From Linyphia triangularis (taxonomy: Eukaryota; Arthropoda; Arachnida; Araneae; Linyphiidae), in contig OZ021726.1 of assembly GCA_963978545.1 (NCBI GenBank), positions 29,112,459-29,176,458 on the forward strand: DNA of 64,000 bases. Reading direction: 5' to 3'. Positions within the stretch are counted from its first letter, which is position 1; each line of letters opens with the position of its first letter. The notes below the pieces were generated by a model. The model did no database searches and was not told where the DNA came from. It saw only the letters and a list, made by a program, of their open reading frames with translations. Shown here piece after piece: positions 1 to 14,100 of this stretch. Both the position numbers and the translations under genes were made by a program.

Positions 1-149
1 CATGAATCAAATCATCATACAATTCTATATCATATGAAATAAAGTATTTATTAATTACACTTTTGATTACTTAAATAGCAAAGAAAATACGTATAGTAAC
101 GGACTCGGGACATTCATCACGACATCATGTTAGTTTAAGTTTTCTAAAA

Positions 150-284
<135 letters not shown>

Positions 285-3242
285 TTTATAAAGGCAAATA
301 TGTGTAGGGCAATTCTATGTTGTACGCACAAAGCACAAGACATTTTGGTTCTTTTTCTACTAGGAAACAAATTAGAATTATAAAATTATGATGAATTTAG
401 TAGTTATATTTTTGTTTTATACAATTCTATTTGGTGGACAAGTTACATTGAAAAATAATTACTTTAAATAGGTCAAGTATACATTTATAAGCCAACAACG
501 CACGGGACACATCCGTGCCCCTTGCATCGGTAGGTATAAATGCATATTTGACCTACTTAAAATGATTATTTTTCCATTATACTTTGTCACCAAGTAATAT
601 TAGATTAAATTAAAGGGAGTCGGAGTTTAAGAACGACAAAAAAATCAATTTTTGGATTAATATTGTATAAAAACTACAAATAATTTTGAATCTGACGGTC
701 TTTTGGTGAAGTTAAAGTCCGTTTTAACTTCGCCAAAATTAAAGGTAATTTTTTTTATATATTTAAAAAAAAAAAAGTGTTGGCAATCAATTTGTATTAC
801 CATTTTCAAATCCAATGGCCTATATCTCCAAACGCATTTTTGGAGACGTAAAGAACATTTACTCAAAAACTATTTCAGATAAATGCCAAATTTTCAACAT
901 ATATTCTTACCAATGTGTTACACAATTTGAGAGTATTTTTTTTTTTTATATTTTCGAAATTAAAGATTTTACACAGTTTTATTGCCACCCTACATGACAA
1001 TTTTTGAAAATTCTTTAGAATGTCAGATCTTTTTTTTTTTTTTTTTTTTTTTTCTCCTTTTTTTTTTCCCCCGAGAAACAAAACAGGATATTGAAAAATA
1101 CACTCAAACTGTGTAATATATTAGTAAGAATGTATGCTATGTATGTTAAAATTTGTAGGTATTTTATCTTTAATAGTTTTTGAATAAATGTTCCTTACGT
1201 CTTCAAAATTGCGTTTAGAGATAAGAGACGTTCAAATTGAAAAAGATAATACAAATTAACTGGCAAAACTTTTTTTTTTTTAAGTATATAAAAAATACTT
1301 CTAATTTAGTGAGATTAAAACTTTTTGCACGGGCGGATTCAAAATTGTTTGTAGTTATTATAACAATATTAATCTCAAAATAGATTTTTTGATTTTCTTA
1401 AACTCCGACTCTCCTTAAAAACATAACTATTAGATTCATCTTAATTCTATAATTCTTATCTGCTTACGAGTAGAAAAAAAACGAGCCAAAATGTCCCGTG
1501 CGTCACCCAGAGAATTAACCTGTACTGATACGGTTAATAGCGAAATACTTGTTGCAAAAAAAGTTGTCAGTATTTTAAATGCATTTTTTCTCTGCTAAAG
1601 AACGTACAATAAAAGTAACGAACCTGGTACGAAATATGAGTTCAACTTATTCATTCATATTAAAATATAGTATTGATATTGTATTATAAAAACATGGTAT
1701 TAACGTTGTAATGATTGTCGATGGAAAAAAAACCCTTCATGAGGATTTATAGAAATCAATATCAGCTGTTGGTCATTATCACATTAGGAATGTGAATTTA
1801 TTACTTAGTATTTTAATTTGACTTTTTAACTGCATATTTAATGACAAAAAATGAAAAGTTAATGAATGATTAAAGCGACTTCATTAATTCACAACTAAAG
1901 TGGTAGTATAATGTAGTGATAGCTTTGGTTGAATGTTTAAATTTCTCAAAACAGTTTTTCTGGTAACAGACGTGCTATTGTATACCAGTTACTATCGATA
2001 AATCATAATATAAAAAGTTTATATTTTCCATTTACTATAATGTTAAACGTATAAGATTTAAAATGAATTACGGAATATTTTATCCAAACAATGTAATTTT
2101 GTAATTTCAGAGCTAAAATTGGTGCATAATAGTAACCAAATGTACCTGTGAAAATTACCCTTTTTTGTTTCTGTTGTTAAGTCCTAAAAAGAGCTTAAAT
2201 AAAAAAAATAAAAAAAGCTTTATTTAAAAGACAGAGTTTTGACTTAACTAAGGAAAAAAAAAATAATAATAAATAAATAAAATAAATCTTTTTTCTGGGA
2301 TTTTTTTTTTTTTTTAAACCACTGATATTTATTATTATTATTATTATTATTTTTTAATTTCAATTAACTTATTTTTTACTTACATAGCTTAAAATGGCAA
2401 TATATTACTGAAATTTTCCAGACATCACAGAAAAATTGTACATCTTAATCTCAGTAAAAAATGTTAGGATATAAAAACTAAAAATGAATCTTGATAGATA
2501 ATCTTGCTCATTTCTAATAATATTTAATGCGGTCTACTTTAACCACATAATAACAAGATCTAGTTCATTTGGCATCCAACATGCAATTTACAATTAAAAC
2601 ATCCTATGCTTCCGAAAAAAAAATTAAAATACGATATTCTAAAGACTCTTCCCGTCATATTTTTCGTTTTCTTGATAAAACATGGGGAGCGAGTTACATA
2701 GAACAAAAGGATTACTTTACAGAAGGGAATTTATATTTTTAAAATGTCAATAAACAGAGCTTGGAAGTGCTTCAGCGTCTTAAAAATGTAAATTTGACCT
2801 ATTCTAATTAATTTTTCTATCCTATACAGCTAGGTCACCAAGTAATATTAAGAAAAACAAGAATATAACTTCAAAGTTCATTAAAAGCTCGTATTTCAAA
2901 TTTCATTACCTACAAAAAAAATTTGTCAGCAGAGAGTCTTCAAGAACTATGCATAAAAATTATCTTCTCCCTGAAATGATGTACTTGTAGCATCTTTTTG
3001 AAAATTAAAAATAATTAGGAGAAAATTATATAGCTAGCAGGAAAATATAAAATATGGGTTTTACAAAATTCATTTGAACAGAATATTAAGACTGAAACAT
3101 TAATTAATTTTCAGTAAGAAGATTACTTATCAAATTTAGAACAAAAACTTAAATATATTGGGTCTCCTCTACAAATAAGCCTGTTGGCACCCAAAGAAAA
3201 ATATAAAGAGTCTCTAAGATCTGGATCGATATGTCCATTGGG

Positions 3243-3280
<38 letters not shown>

Positions 3281-3840
3281 CAAACAGTAAAAAAAAAAAA
3301 TTTTAATCCAAATCTGTACTCGCATTGTCCTCTTTTCTGTGCAATGTAACGTATTCAACCTATTTTGTGCTCAGATCTTTTCAGAGTGTTTGACCTCAAC
3401 GAATAAAGCAGCGTATGCATTGTCATCGACAACAAGTCTATCTTCAAAGTTTCAGTTCGATTGGGTGACGTCAAGTCGGTTAATTAGCCCTCTGTAGATT
3501 TTTCCTGCTGCGCAGCAAACATACAATATCGAAGTTAATATAAAGGATTTAAATATATATTTATTTTGTACAAGTACGTAAAAATAATTTTAAGAAAGTA
3601 AAACAAATCACCAAAATATTAATGTCCACGTTAAACTTCAGAATGAAGTGTGCTCTTTTTTTATTTCTGATGTCATGTAACTTAACCACACTATCATATA
3701 GGTTAATGGAATGTTGGTTATTTCTATTAGTTATTCAGAGTGTTTAAAAGCAACTATACATTCTTATGATAATCACATTTTAATGCACAAATTGCTATAT
3801 TAATCAAACATATATCATACCAGAACTCACCTTTAGTACA
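285..3840. other. AT-rich stretch, no gene seen
   Basis: No splice-supported coding sequence. Contains T/A homopolymers (1030-1053, 3249-3278) and a short (TTA)n near 2328-2350. The open frames here are low-complexity. Confidence 0.6.
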
Positions 3841-3850
3841 TTATAATGTG

Positions 3851-3895
3851 CACCCCCCAGTGGCGGCCGGTGATCGAAAACGCTAGTGCAGCCGG
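3851..3895 (+). mobile_element. hAT-like transposon terminus (partial)
   Basis: CAGTGGCGGCCGGTGATC is typical of the terminal inverted repeat of hAT-superfamily elements (CAGTGGCGG start). The matching opposite end was not found, so the element is truncated or decayed; how far it extends rightward is uncertain. Confidence 0.5.
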
Positions 3896-4110
3896 AAAAA
3901 TGCGTTCCCCCACCAATCCCACACCACACACTTTTCACAATTATTCATGAACGCTAAGTCTTTAATCTTAATAATATTTAATACTCAAACTCAAATAAAA
4001 GTTTCCTTTTTTTATAAAATGAATAGGATGAGAAAGGAAACACTTATTTTTTGAAAATAAAATCAGTCCTCCTTTCTTTTATACTTGCGAATGTCGTCAT
4101 AAAATGGCGT

Positions 4111-4201
4111 TGTTTTGTTAACACACTCATCCCAACCACGCAGATTCTCATATACTTGTTTTGGTAACACACTCATCCCAACCATGCAAATTCTCATATA
4201 C
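4111..4201 (+). repeat. 46-bp tandem duplication
   Basis: Two copies of a unit containing TAACACACTCATCCCAACCA and ATTCTCATATACT, with two or three differences between them. Confidence 0.85.
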
Positions 4202-4555
4202 TGAGCCAATCAGCTCATCGAATTCTCAAGAGCAGCAGAAGTTAGAAATAATACTTGATCGGCAGCACAGCTAATACATTGCGTAGAGGGAAGGCTTCTA
4301 TTGTTTTCCATTGGTTACCATGGCAACATGGCTGCCCGAAACACGTTTCAGGAAACACGACTGCTGTGTTCGGAGAAAGATTACTTTGATTGGAAGCTAG
4401 TTTTTTCTCGTGAATGATTCAGGCAAGGAGATTGCTGTTTATCGGATTTTTTTTCACTTACTGTACAAATGGATCTTCATTTTAGAAAATAGTAAAATAA
4501 ATAATTTTAGTTTTGAACTAATAAATTTAGATGCTGCCCGGCTGTACTAGCTGTA

Positions 4556-4954
4556 GTGCACGATTCGCCACCGGCACCCCCACCTCCCACCACATCTCAG
4601 TACCACACCAAGCGTTCCACACGTTCTGCAGGGGCTCGCCAAGAGTGGGCTCCACGGGGTCACCAAATTTTATCCTCCCTAGATTTCTTTATGTATGGAT
4701 TTACAAAATTCAAGGTGTACCAGATGAACTTAAGCAACATTGAACATCTTAAACAACGTATTACAGCCGCAATTGAGAAAATTTCGCCAGGTATGTTGCG
4801 ATATGTTTTCCGGGCCACGTTTGAAAGTTGGTGCTGTACCGAGATGTGCAAGGGGGAAGCATTGAAATGTACTAAGAGTGTGTCCTGGTATGATATATAT
4901 TTCATTCATAATATAATTTATGCAATAAAATGTGCTTATCACAAGAATGTGTAG
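4556..4954 (+). pseudogene. IS630/Tc1-type transposase C-terminal remnant
   Basis: The open frame contains PRG, then LDFFMYGFTKFKVY, then ITAAIEKISPGML, then CTEMCKGEAL. This is the order seen in arthropod IS630/Tc1-related DDE transposases (PRSPDLTPxDFFLWG, then ITAAIEKIP..ML.RV, then a C-rich end). The DFF motif marks the third catalytic region. The N-terminal two thirds, with the HTH and first two catalytic Asp, are absent. Just downstream the 3' end reads ACACCCTGTATA (4964-4976), a common terminal repeat of such elements. It is a dead 3' fragment; the proline-rich start of the frame is degraded. Confidence 0.65.
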
Positions 4955-4955
4955 T

Positions 4956-4976
4956 TACTTTATAAACACCCTGTAT
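4956..4976 (+). mobile_element. 3' terminal repeat of the transposase remnant
   Basis: TTATAAACACCCTGTATA; on the other strand it starts TATACAGGGTGTTTATAA, a common terminus of arthropod Tc1/IS630-like elements. It lies 3' of the transposase fragment in the expected orientation. Confidence 0.55.
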
Positions 4977-4989
4977 AAGGGAATGCGGA

Positions 4990-7560
4990 CACTTTCTGAT
5001 TACATCACGTAGTTTTCAGTCTCTACTGCAGAGCGGATCTGTTTTATTTTGAGAATAAACTTAGAAGAGAGACAGCATCCATCTTCTAATTTAAAATGAT
5101 ATTATCTTTATTGTATTGTCGAGGAATTTGGCCCACTTCTAAACATTTGTCTGTGGAATTGAGGTTTCATTTCTGAACTTAAATTTAGAGATATTTTAGG
5201 GTTTTAGTTATATTTGGGATTTTTTTATTGTTGTTATGTATTGAAACGCTACAAGAAAATTTATACTTATACCATATAACATTATTTTCAAATTTAAAAA
5301 AAAATAAATTATTTTCAAATTTAAGTGTTTGTAGAATGATCTATTCTATATAACGAGTTATTAACTTACCCTCGTCATTGGAATTTTGTCCTCGCAGTTG
5401 TAATCATTATTTAATATCATGCACTTTATCCAAATAGACAAATTATGTCTCCAGTACTAGTCGTTTCAATTGCATTAGGTGTATAAATTTTAAAGTATGG
5501 ATGTTGTTTTATTATTCAGGAATACAATATTTTTTTGTTAATCTAAAAATTAAATTTTATTTGAAAATAGAAAAACAGGACACTAAATCGTGTCCTGAAT
5601 TGCGATATACCCTTAAATCAATAACAATGCAACCAAATTAATGTATTGCAAAGACACAAAAATGTTTTGTAACAAGCCATTTTTTACTGTTTTATCTTTT
5701 ATAAGTTAACAATCATATGATTTCAAAATCTTTTGACTTTTAATATAACGTTTTGAGTAAAATGTACTGAACACCGACAGTGATAATAAGTTTAATTTTG
5801 ACATATTTATTAATGGATCCTTAATAGAACATTTATTTTTAATTTTGTAAATTTGGAATTTTATATTTTTACAGTGCGATTTATTAGACTAAAAAAATAT
5901 ATCATGCAAGAAGTGTACGTAATAGTAGGGAACAGAACAGATAAAATTTTCCCATAAAGATTCAAATTACTTTAAAAAAAATTTACTATAATTAAAATTC
6001 TTTCCGTTTGAAACATAGATACACGTAAACATTTAGGTAGTTAATTTTAGTGAATAATCCATTGACGTATCGAATATTATTTTGTGTGAAAAAAATGTGT
6101 TTACTCAATTTCAGTTGGAACGTGTAAGAATTTCTGATTGAAAATGCAGGCTGATTACTTGCGGATTTTTAAACGAACTTTAATTATAAATATTTGCTTG
6201 TATATCTGGAAAAATACTTTAAAAAATAAATAAGTATCAAGTTTGATTTTAAAAACAGTAATTTTATTATTCATTACGAAATAATACCATATTTATTCAG
6301 TTAGAAAAAGATGCTGTACAAAACTTATGAATTTTCCCTAACTATTATAACGTTAATCATACTTTTAATTCTTTAATTTTAAATGCTTTCTCTATAGAAT
6401 AACAAGTATAAAAATATTCTTATTTTGTTTCAATAGTTCGTACTACTATTAAATAGCATTATATGAAACGTTTAGAATAAAATATTAATTATTTAATAAT
6501 CATATTTCTTATTTAATAAAACTTTATTTTATATGAAAGAAAAATAAATTAAGAACTGGCAACAGTATAAATTAAATAAAAACGTTTATTTCCTTTCATA
6601 CAAAGTGTACAAGATGGCTTCCTGGAAAATATTTTGTTCCAATCAACTTTATTTTCAACTCCTCGTGAAAAAAGGATGGCGTCAGATGAATGTAAATTTC
6701 CTATAAAATGACAGAATTTAAAGACAGTTTTAAAAATATAAGCACATTACTTTCATATACTGACAATATTTTTATAAAAGTTGAGATTTAATATAGAAAA
6801 GTGATCATGTGATAGCCGATGAAACTTATATAATATCACCTAGTGGAAAACCTAGTTAGCGTGTACATCTCAAAAATTGTAAGACCCATGAAAATTCTCG
6901 ATTCAAAGATGTATAACATTATTATTTAGAAAATATTCATTAATAACAAAACATCATTGTATTAGTTAAAAAATACCCATTAGGGACATGAGTGCTTTGA
7001 ATTGAAAACACATACCTCATAAAAAAAGCTACAAATATACTTTAATCATAGTAAGCATATTTTGTTAGAATCATACACAATGTATCTAAAGTATTTGGAT
7101 TTAGTATCGACTGTTTAGGTTTGTAAAAGTAAACTGCTTTTGCATTCTAAGGACTCCTTTAGTAAAGATAATACTTCTTTCTTACCCTTCCTCGCAAAAA
7201 TGCAAGTTTAAATTATTTAAGATCTAAACTATTAAAATCTCTTCCTAGTAGATCTCTTCCTATTTAAAAAATAAATGTTTACATGAAAATATTTATTTTA
7301 TTGGTATTTTTTTAGAATGCATCGCATTTCAATAAAATAAATCAAGCTTACATTTCAGAATACACACCCTTTTGTTTAAAAGCCCCCCCCCCCCCCCCGT
7401 ATTGGAAATACAACATTTAAAAAAAAATGTGTGTGTGTTCATATGAATAAAAATTCTTTTTACTTCCTATCCTTACAGTCCCGAAATTTGTCAAATGATA
7501 AGAGAAATAATTAATTTTGATTGTTTCGAAATAAATATTCAGAATTCAAAATAAACTGAC
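4990..7560. other. AT-rich intergenic stretch, no gene seen
   Basis: No exon, RNA gene or named repeat identified. A 17-18 base C run lies at 7382-7399. Confidence 0.6.
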
Positions 7561-7573
7561 ATTTATACTCAAA

Positions 7574-7579
7574 TTTATT
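7574..7579 (-). terminator. Polyadenylation signal AATAAA of the Gly-rich gene
   Basis: AATAAA on the minus strand, about 50 bases downstream of the TAA stop of the Gly/Tyr-rich protein. The distance is normal for a short arthropod 3' UTR. Confidence 0.6.
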
Positions 7580-7627
7580 TAGATCTAAAGTGTTTGAATA
7601 AAATACCCACCAGAACACTGCTGAAGT

Positions 7628-9260
7628 TTAATGAATTCCATATCCTCCATACGATCCATAACTATTTCCCTTGCCATATCCGCCTCCATAGGATCCAAGA
7701 CCATATCCTCCATATCCACCGCCATATCCTCCATGTCCTCCAATTCCTTGTCCTCCAATACCCCTGCTGTATCCACCATAGCCTCCAACACCCCTTCCGT
7801 AGCCTCCGAGACCATAGCTTCCCTTACCATACCCGATGCTTTGGCCATAACCGATACCTCGTCCGTATCCTGACATACCATATCCTCCATAGCCTCCCTG
7901 TCCGAAGCTGCTTATCCCCCGACCATAACCTCCATAGCCCCTACCACCATGGCCGCTGAGGATGTAACTTTGACCGTAGCCGCCTCCATAGCCACCGTAG
8001 CCGCCATAGCCTCCGGATATACCTCCTGCGCTAACTACAGCGACAGTGCAGACGAAAAGGGCAATCTATAGGAAAAGGAACAAAGTGATGGGTTACACGG
8101 AGAAAGAAACTTTTCTCAAAAATTAAAAACATTCATCTAGCCTTTTATTAAGTTTGAAATTATTCGAAAACGAACTATGGCACGTGCTTAAAATACAAGT
8201 ACTTATCTTACTTAAAAATAAAACATCACATAATATTCAATTGCTTAATATTATAAGTAGCAAAAAAGTGGTTTCATAAGTTCGCTCTTTAGGTTTTAAA
8301 ATATTTTACTAAACTAAACTATTTTGTATTAACGTGTTCACATTTATCTTAACTTGTTCACACAAAAAATGTAAACGTAAACAATTAACGACAAACAACA
8401 GCAAACGATTTTCGCTTTAAATTCGAAAAATAATTTTCTTTTCTATTTTAAGAAATACTAGAATGAGTGATAAGACGATAAGCTGCTAATTGGAAACTCT
8501 GCAACTCAGAACCATACGTTCGATTTCATATTTTAAAATTAATTTTTATAAAACGACTGATTGTCTTACTCAAAATTTAAACCAATCTTGTAACTTTAAT
8601 CGTTAGTCTTTTTCTACTCCGTAGAATAAATACAGTAATTTCCAGATTACATTCTTCACTGTATACTTCCAAATTTTAGAAATTTTTATAACCTATAAAA
8701 ACTTATTTTAATTCTTAATCAATGACGTTCTTACGATGATAAAACTATTATGTATTTTGCAATCTTCTTCAACGGGTCTTACTGTTATGCTAAATGTTAA
8801 TTGTGAAAAAGCTTCATTTCATTTCGTCTTCAGTTTTAAACATAAGAAGTTTTATTAAGTTTTATAGCAACGTTTGTTTCAAAGACTTAAAACGTTCATT
8901 ATACGAATAAACTGACTGTACGCGTTTTAGATAATTCAAAACGTTCTATGTTCGGTTATTAATTGTCTTTCCGGTCCAATCAGATATATCGATTAATAAT
9001 ACTAATTCAAGCATGGGGAAAACTTTATTTAATTTTTTTTTAAATTAACTTCTGATCATTCTAAGAATCTGTAAACAATTCAAAAAGCATTCCAGCAGAC
9101 TTTTAATTTCGCTTACGGTTTTCAAGCCCAATAATATATTTATCTTAAAATAAAAAAATGAAAACAATATCAATAACAATTTTGTTATTCAAACGAGATT
9201 AAAATAGAAAAATGATCGTAAATTTGAGGAAAGTATTATATTTTTGAGACATAATCGAGG

Positions 9261-9292
<32 letters not shown>

Positions 9293-10901
9293 GATTCATA
9301 ACACCAAAAGCACATAAGTAATCGAAACATTTTATATATTGTAAGGAGATATTAAGATCTATAAATATATAAAATTACCTATGTATTTTACTGCTCACAA
9401 AAGACTTATTTTTTAAAAATATTTTTATTATATCAGAAGAAAAAGATATCAAGGAACACATCTGATTTGAAAAAAAAAAAAAAAAAAAAAAAAAAACATT
9501 TTTTGTACTCTATTCTAAGCAGAGAAAGTAAAGCTAACTAATATCATTTGGTTATTTTTAATAAATAAACTGTAAAAACACAAAAACCGGGTACCATTTC
9601 TTCATTTACAAACTACATTTTTCATAATAATGATACGAATACCTTAAAATCCTTACTTTGAATATCATATTTTAACCATTTTGACTGTCTTGAAGGGAGT
9701 TGAATCGAATTTTTTTCTGAACTTCTTTCATTCTATTTGTCAAATTAAAGTATTAATACCAATTTTGAATTATATTGTCGCTCTTTGTAATATTTTCATA
9801 ACTTTTAAATAGAGCAAAATTTAAAATTTTCTTTTAACTTTTAGCATATACTTATTATCTGAAATAAATTTTGAAATACTGAGCGTGTATTCTATGAGCC
9901 GTGTAAAAAGTCAACTAAATTCAGTAGCATATAAAAATACGTACGATTTGTAAACAGATTCATAATGCAAAGGTAATGAAAGATATAACAAAATTATAAT
10001 TTTTATTGAAGTCTATTATTCCAAGTTCCCTTTCATGTTTTAACCTTCATTCATAAAAAAAAGTTATATTACAATATTTACAAGTAATTATGTTTCTTTT
10101 TAGACTAAATTAAATTTAATTAAAATAAATTAAATTACAACATTTAAGTGAGTGAAGTAATATCTGTTCTTTGAGCATGTTAAAAATTTATTTTAAACCG
10201 AGGGTTTTCTTCTCTAATATGCGGCTCAATTTCGAAATTAATAGTTTTATAAAATGTAACACATTTTAGAAATATTTCTAAAAACATTTGAAGAAAGAAA
10301 ACGATGGAAATATTAAGTTCATACATATGTGCCAAAATCATCTAGTAATAATTTTGTTCAAGCAGAAAAATAATCCAGAAATATTCTGTGTTGCTTTTTG
10401 AAAAAAAAAAAAATCGTAAAACGTATCCATACAATAAATAAAGCATGACATAGTTTTCAGATGAAAATTAAGTTATGAGATAAAAATAATAAAATTCTGA
10501 TATTTCAAAAAATTATTATTATTTTATAATATTTGATTAGATAGAAATTATGTAGGATTTCTACATATGAATCAAATTGTTTTAAAAATTGGCTGCAACT
10601 AACGATTTAAAAAAATACAATAACTGTTTATTAAGAATGAATAATAAAAGTAGTAAACTTAAAAAAAAAAAAAAAATTCTTATAAGATTCATTACAAAAA
10701 ATAATTTGGATGGAAACAAAGTTAGTATGTATATTAATACTGCACTTTGTAGATAGGTAAATTTAGTAGATATATAACTATAACTCTAACCATACATTAT
10801 AAATCAAATTACACAATCATTAAGTTTGTACTGATTAAAATTGAAAAAAATATACATTATTATAAGATAAAAAAAAAATTACTCACCACGATTTGGTTCA
10901 T
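7628..10901 (-). CDS. Secreted glycine/tyrosine-rich structural protein, 2 exons
   Basis: Spliced CDS: exon 1 is 10901-10887 (codes MNQIV) and exon 2 is 8065-7628. The donor is GTG|GTGAGT, and the acceptor lies after a pyrimidine tract ending CCTATAG. The phase is 0 and the product is 150 residues. Residues 1-18 form a signal peptide (hydrophobic run IALFVCTVAVV, likely cut after VSA). The mature 132 residues are Gly/Tyr repeats of the GGYGG and GYGRG type with scattered Ser, Arg, Lys and His; I see no Cys and no acidic residue. The sequence ends GGYGIH. Such proteins are secreted and form cuticle, silk-gland or other extracellular matrix material in arthropods; which one applies here is inference. 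Residues V5 and I6 meet across the intron and continue the signal peptide, which strongly supports the join. A TATA box upstream and an AATAAA downstream complete the gene. The plus-strand open frame over exon 2 is an antisense shadow. Confidence 0.88.
8066..10886 (-). other. Intron of the Gly-rich gene (2.8 kb)
   Basis: A GTGAGT...TATAG intron separating the five-codon first exon from exon 2. It is AT-rich with T and A homopolymers near 9261-9285 and 9470-9496. I see no nested gene or recognisable transposon in it. Confidence 0.75.
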
Positions 10902-11003
10902 ATTGGTACAGGTCGTACAGACAATATTCGCTAAGACGATACAAGGGAACCTTATCTGCAGGATGATTCGATTGAGAGTGATATTTTCGAAAATCTTGGT
11001 TCC

Positions 11004-11010
11004 TTATATA
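11004..11010 (-). promoter_or_regulatory. TATA box of the Gly-rich protein gene
   Basis: The minus strand reads TATATAA here, about 105 bases upstream of the ATG. About 27-30 bases downstream (near 10976-10982) is ATCACTC, an arthropod initiator-like sequence. The predicted 5' leader is therefore about 75-80 bases. Spacing and order fit a TATA/Inr promoter and independently support the gene model. Confidence 0.7.
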
Positions 11011-11116
11011 CTCGTCTTCCGAAAGAGAAAATGGGGTTGATTTAAGTTCAAGAAAAGTGAAAACCCCGCCTTCATTCAAAACTTTCATCGCCGACCTTTG
11101 ACGCGTCCAGTTTTAG

Positions 11117-11126
11117 TCACGTGACA
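11117..11126. promoter_or_regulatory. E-box palindrome upstream of the Gly-rich gene
   Basis: GTCACGTGAC is a perfect 10-base palindrome with a CACGTG E-box core, about 110 bases upstream of the TATA box. It could bind bHLH factors. Only its sequence and position support this. Confidence 0.3.
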
Positions 11127-11129
11127 CTT

Positions 11130-14100
11130 TCGAAGCGAACGCCATTGTTACGTGTTTAGAAAGAGAAAAAGAAAGGGTTACGGAAGGAAAAAAAACAAAA
11201 AAAAACGCATTCCGGGTTAAAGATTAGATATCCTCCACACCATGAGCAATAGAAGGAGAAAGGTAGCAAACGATAAATAAATAAAACGCATATAGGCAAT
11301 TAAAGAATAATGTGTTTGAACAACGCTAATTCGGGATTCGACATCATGTTCTTGCACTATGGTTTTTTATTTTATCGTTTTGCCGACCATTATTGTTCGG
11401 AAAGAATGTCTTGAAACAATGATGAAGTTTGTTTTTTTGTTTTTTTCTGTTATTAACTGGTAAAGATTGTTCCTTTTCATAATCATTGGAGCGTCGCGTT
11501 CGTTTGTGATGCCATTCTTACGGTGAGTAAAAAAGAAATAAAAACTTCCCCTTTTCATATCCGAATTTTTTTTTTCTTAATCTGCTTTGTTGGGTTGCCG
11601 AACAGGAAATTAATGTTTTGACGACAAATAAATTGTCTTGATTGTTTAAAACTGTGCGATTAATTTCGTGTGGTCAGTTGCTTGTATCCAAGGACGGCTG
11701 TATTACTCGTGACCTTACATGCTCTCCATGGTTTCTTTTGCACAATAATTTTACGTAAAACGGAGCTTAAAGAACAATGAACGGCACAACATTTCTGAAG
11801 CTTGGTAAATAATTATTTCCGCACTTCGTAGATCATGTACAACGCATCCGAGTTTTGTCGGCTTTTTTTTTTTTTTTTTTTTGTATTAATAATTGACTTT
11901 TCAATTTTTTGTGCAATATATGAATAATAATTTACGAAATATTCATTAGAAATTTAGAAACAAAGAAATCATTTACATAAAATTAATAAATAATTGCTCA
12001 AATTTAAGAAGTACATTTTCAATTATCTTTTAATTCGTTTGTGTAATGTAACTACATCTTTCGCTAATAATAAAACTTTCCAGTAAAAACTAAATTAATT
12101 TTTTACAGTCATTTATAATATAATAAACATAATAGACACTTCTAATTATAATAAAGGTGCTAATAATTTGAAAAAATAAAACGGAAAAGACTTTCCACAC
12201 GAAGGGATTTTTTAATAGAATTTGATTACAGAAAAAAAGGGTTTGATACAGTGATTACGATAAAAATAATACAGTCAAACAAACAGGTGTGGAAAAGACA
12301 TGATTGATAGTAGTTTAAGTGGTTTAAATAATATTTATTTTTTAAAAGAAATGTTGAATTTGTATACGAATTTCAAATAATTGTAAAAATAAGAAATGAT
12401 TTGACTTCACAAAGCCATATGTAGTTTATTTAGATACAAGTTTGATCTATTTAGAAGTAAAAAAAAATGGAAATGGGGCCACATTTGTCTGAAATCAGAT
12501 TGAAATAGTTCAAGAAATCGTATGACTGAAAAAATCTATGTACTCGAAGATCATATTCCACTCCCATGAAATTCTACATAAATTCAAAAGTGGTAATGGT
12601 TTATTGTCAACGAAAATGACACTTATCAATGTGTAGGTAAGTTGTACAATTTTGTAATATTCAACATGCAAAGCACAAAGCTTAGTTCACTCTCTCTTCA
12701 ATTTAGATGGAATTTAGAAAAACTGAGAAATAGCTTTCAGTGGTGGCATTGAGAAAGCATAGTAGTCAAACTAGGCGTCAGTTTTTGTAATAAGTATAAA
12801 TCCAGTTCTAGCCTTTACTTGAAATATGTTAATTTAAATTACAATATTTACATTTAATCTTGCTACCAACTGTCCATTACCGCCAAACAAACAATTACCT
12901 TTGAGTCCTTAAGGACCGCAAAAATAGATAGTCCACCCAGGAAGTCCTTAGAGCCTGACAACGCCTTAAACCTTTTGACCCCGATATTTTCTCCTGACAC
13001 ACCACCCTAAATCTGTAACTGCTCTAACAAAATTTTTTAAATGAATTTCAAATTCAACTATAAAATGGGACGTCAAAAAATATCCATGCCGAAGTTGAGT
13101 TACTTAACTAAGCATATTAGTAAAAAATATTGCAACAGAATTTAGGAGATTTAATTGAATTAATTATAGAAAATATAATAAAATTACAAAATGATCTTGT
13201 CAATGTGGGAATTCTGTCTAGGTCGGGCCACTTGAGGAAGATGCTACTCTATAATATTGCACAAAAACAATATCTTATTATTAATACATTACAATTTTAG
13301 CTTGGATATTAATTTTTAAATCAAATTATAAGGCGAGCAACACCTCAGCCAGTACCTCTCTCCACATTCCACATCCATACCTTACCAATGAACATTTATG
13401 TCATGACGGATATAACGTGCTGTAGCCACCACGTTCATTTCACGACCTTTCAGTCCTGTGAGACAGCTGATTGCAAAAATTTTAATTATACAGCTTTTAC
13501 AAACAATGAAAATAAAAAAAATAATAATTTAAAAATAGAAATTTGATTGTTAGATCAGGGCTCACAATTAAGGTACTCTAAAATTACAAGTTTGCCGTGT
13601 GTACAACAGGAATTGAAATTTTTTTATAAATTTTGAATTTATTTTCTACATAGCTTATAATTTTCATGAAAACTTCATGGAAGCTTTGTTACTTTTAATG
13701 TTGCGAAAGACCAGTACCATGTTTATAGTTATATACGTGATATAGACAGAATGCTTATATTTAATACTTCACACATTCTTTTAATTTCCTCTAATATTAG
13801 AACGTGAATATCACAAGTTAATATATGAGTATTTAAAAAGAAATGTTAAAAACAATAACACTGGTCGTTTACAATAAAAAAATTTTATTGAAAATTCTGT
13901 AGCTTTCCACAATTAGATGCACCGAACCAAAATAAATTCTTAAAAAATCCATCAAAATATTTTGGTACAATTTAAGCTCAAGTATTCAGTTGTAGAAGAA
14001 AATATTTTTTTTTAATTATGCCATAACTAATATCTCCATACAAACATTTGGATGGAATTTGACACACGAAACTGTATTCTTCAAATTGTATTCCCAATCA

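Noticed and set aside
4660..4942. Minus-strand frames over 4660-4942
   Set aside because: Antisense of the transposase remnant, which has recognisable motifs on plus.
7594..7959. 121-codon plus-strand frame and other frames over 7585-7960
   Set aside because: Antisense or out-of-frame shadows of the Gly/Tyr-rich exon, whose frame is fixed by the signal peptide and splice sites.
10879..11088. 69-residue minus-strand frame
   Set aside because: It overlaps the TATA box and 5' leader of the Gly-rich gene and runs through its donor; the real start is the ATG at 10901 in another frame.
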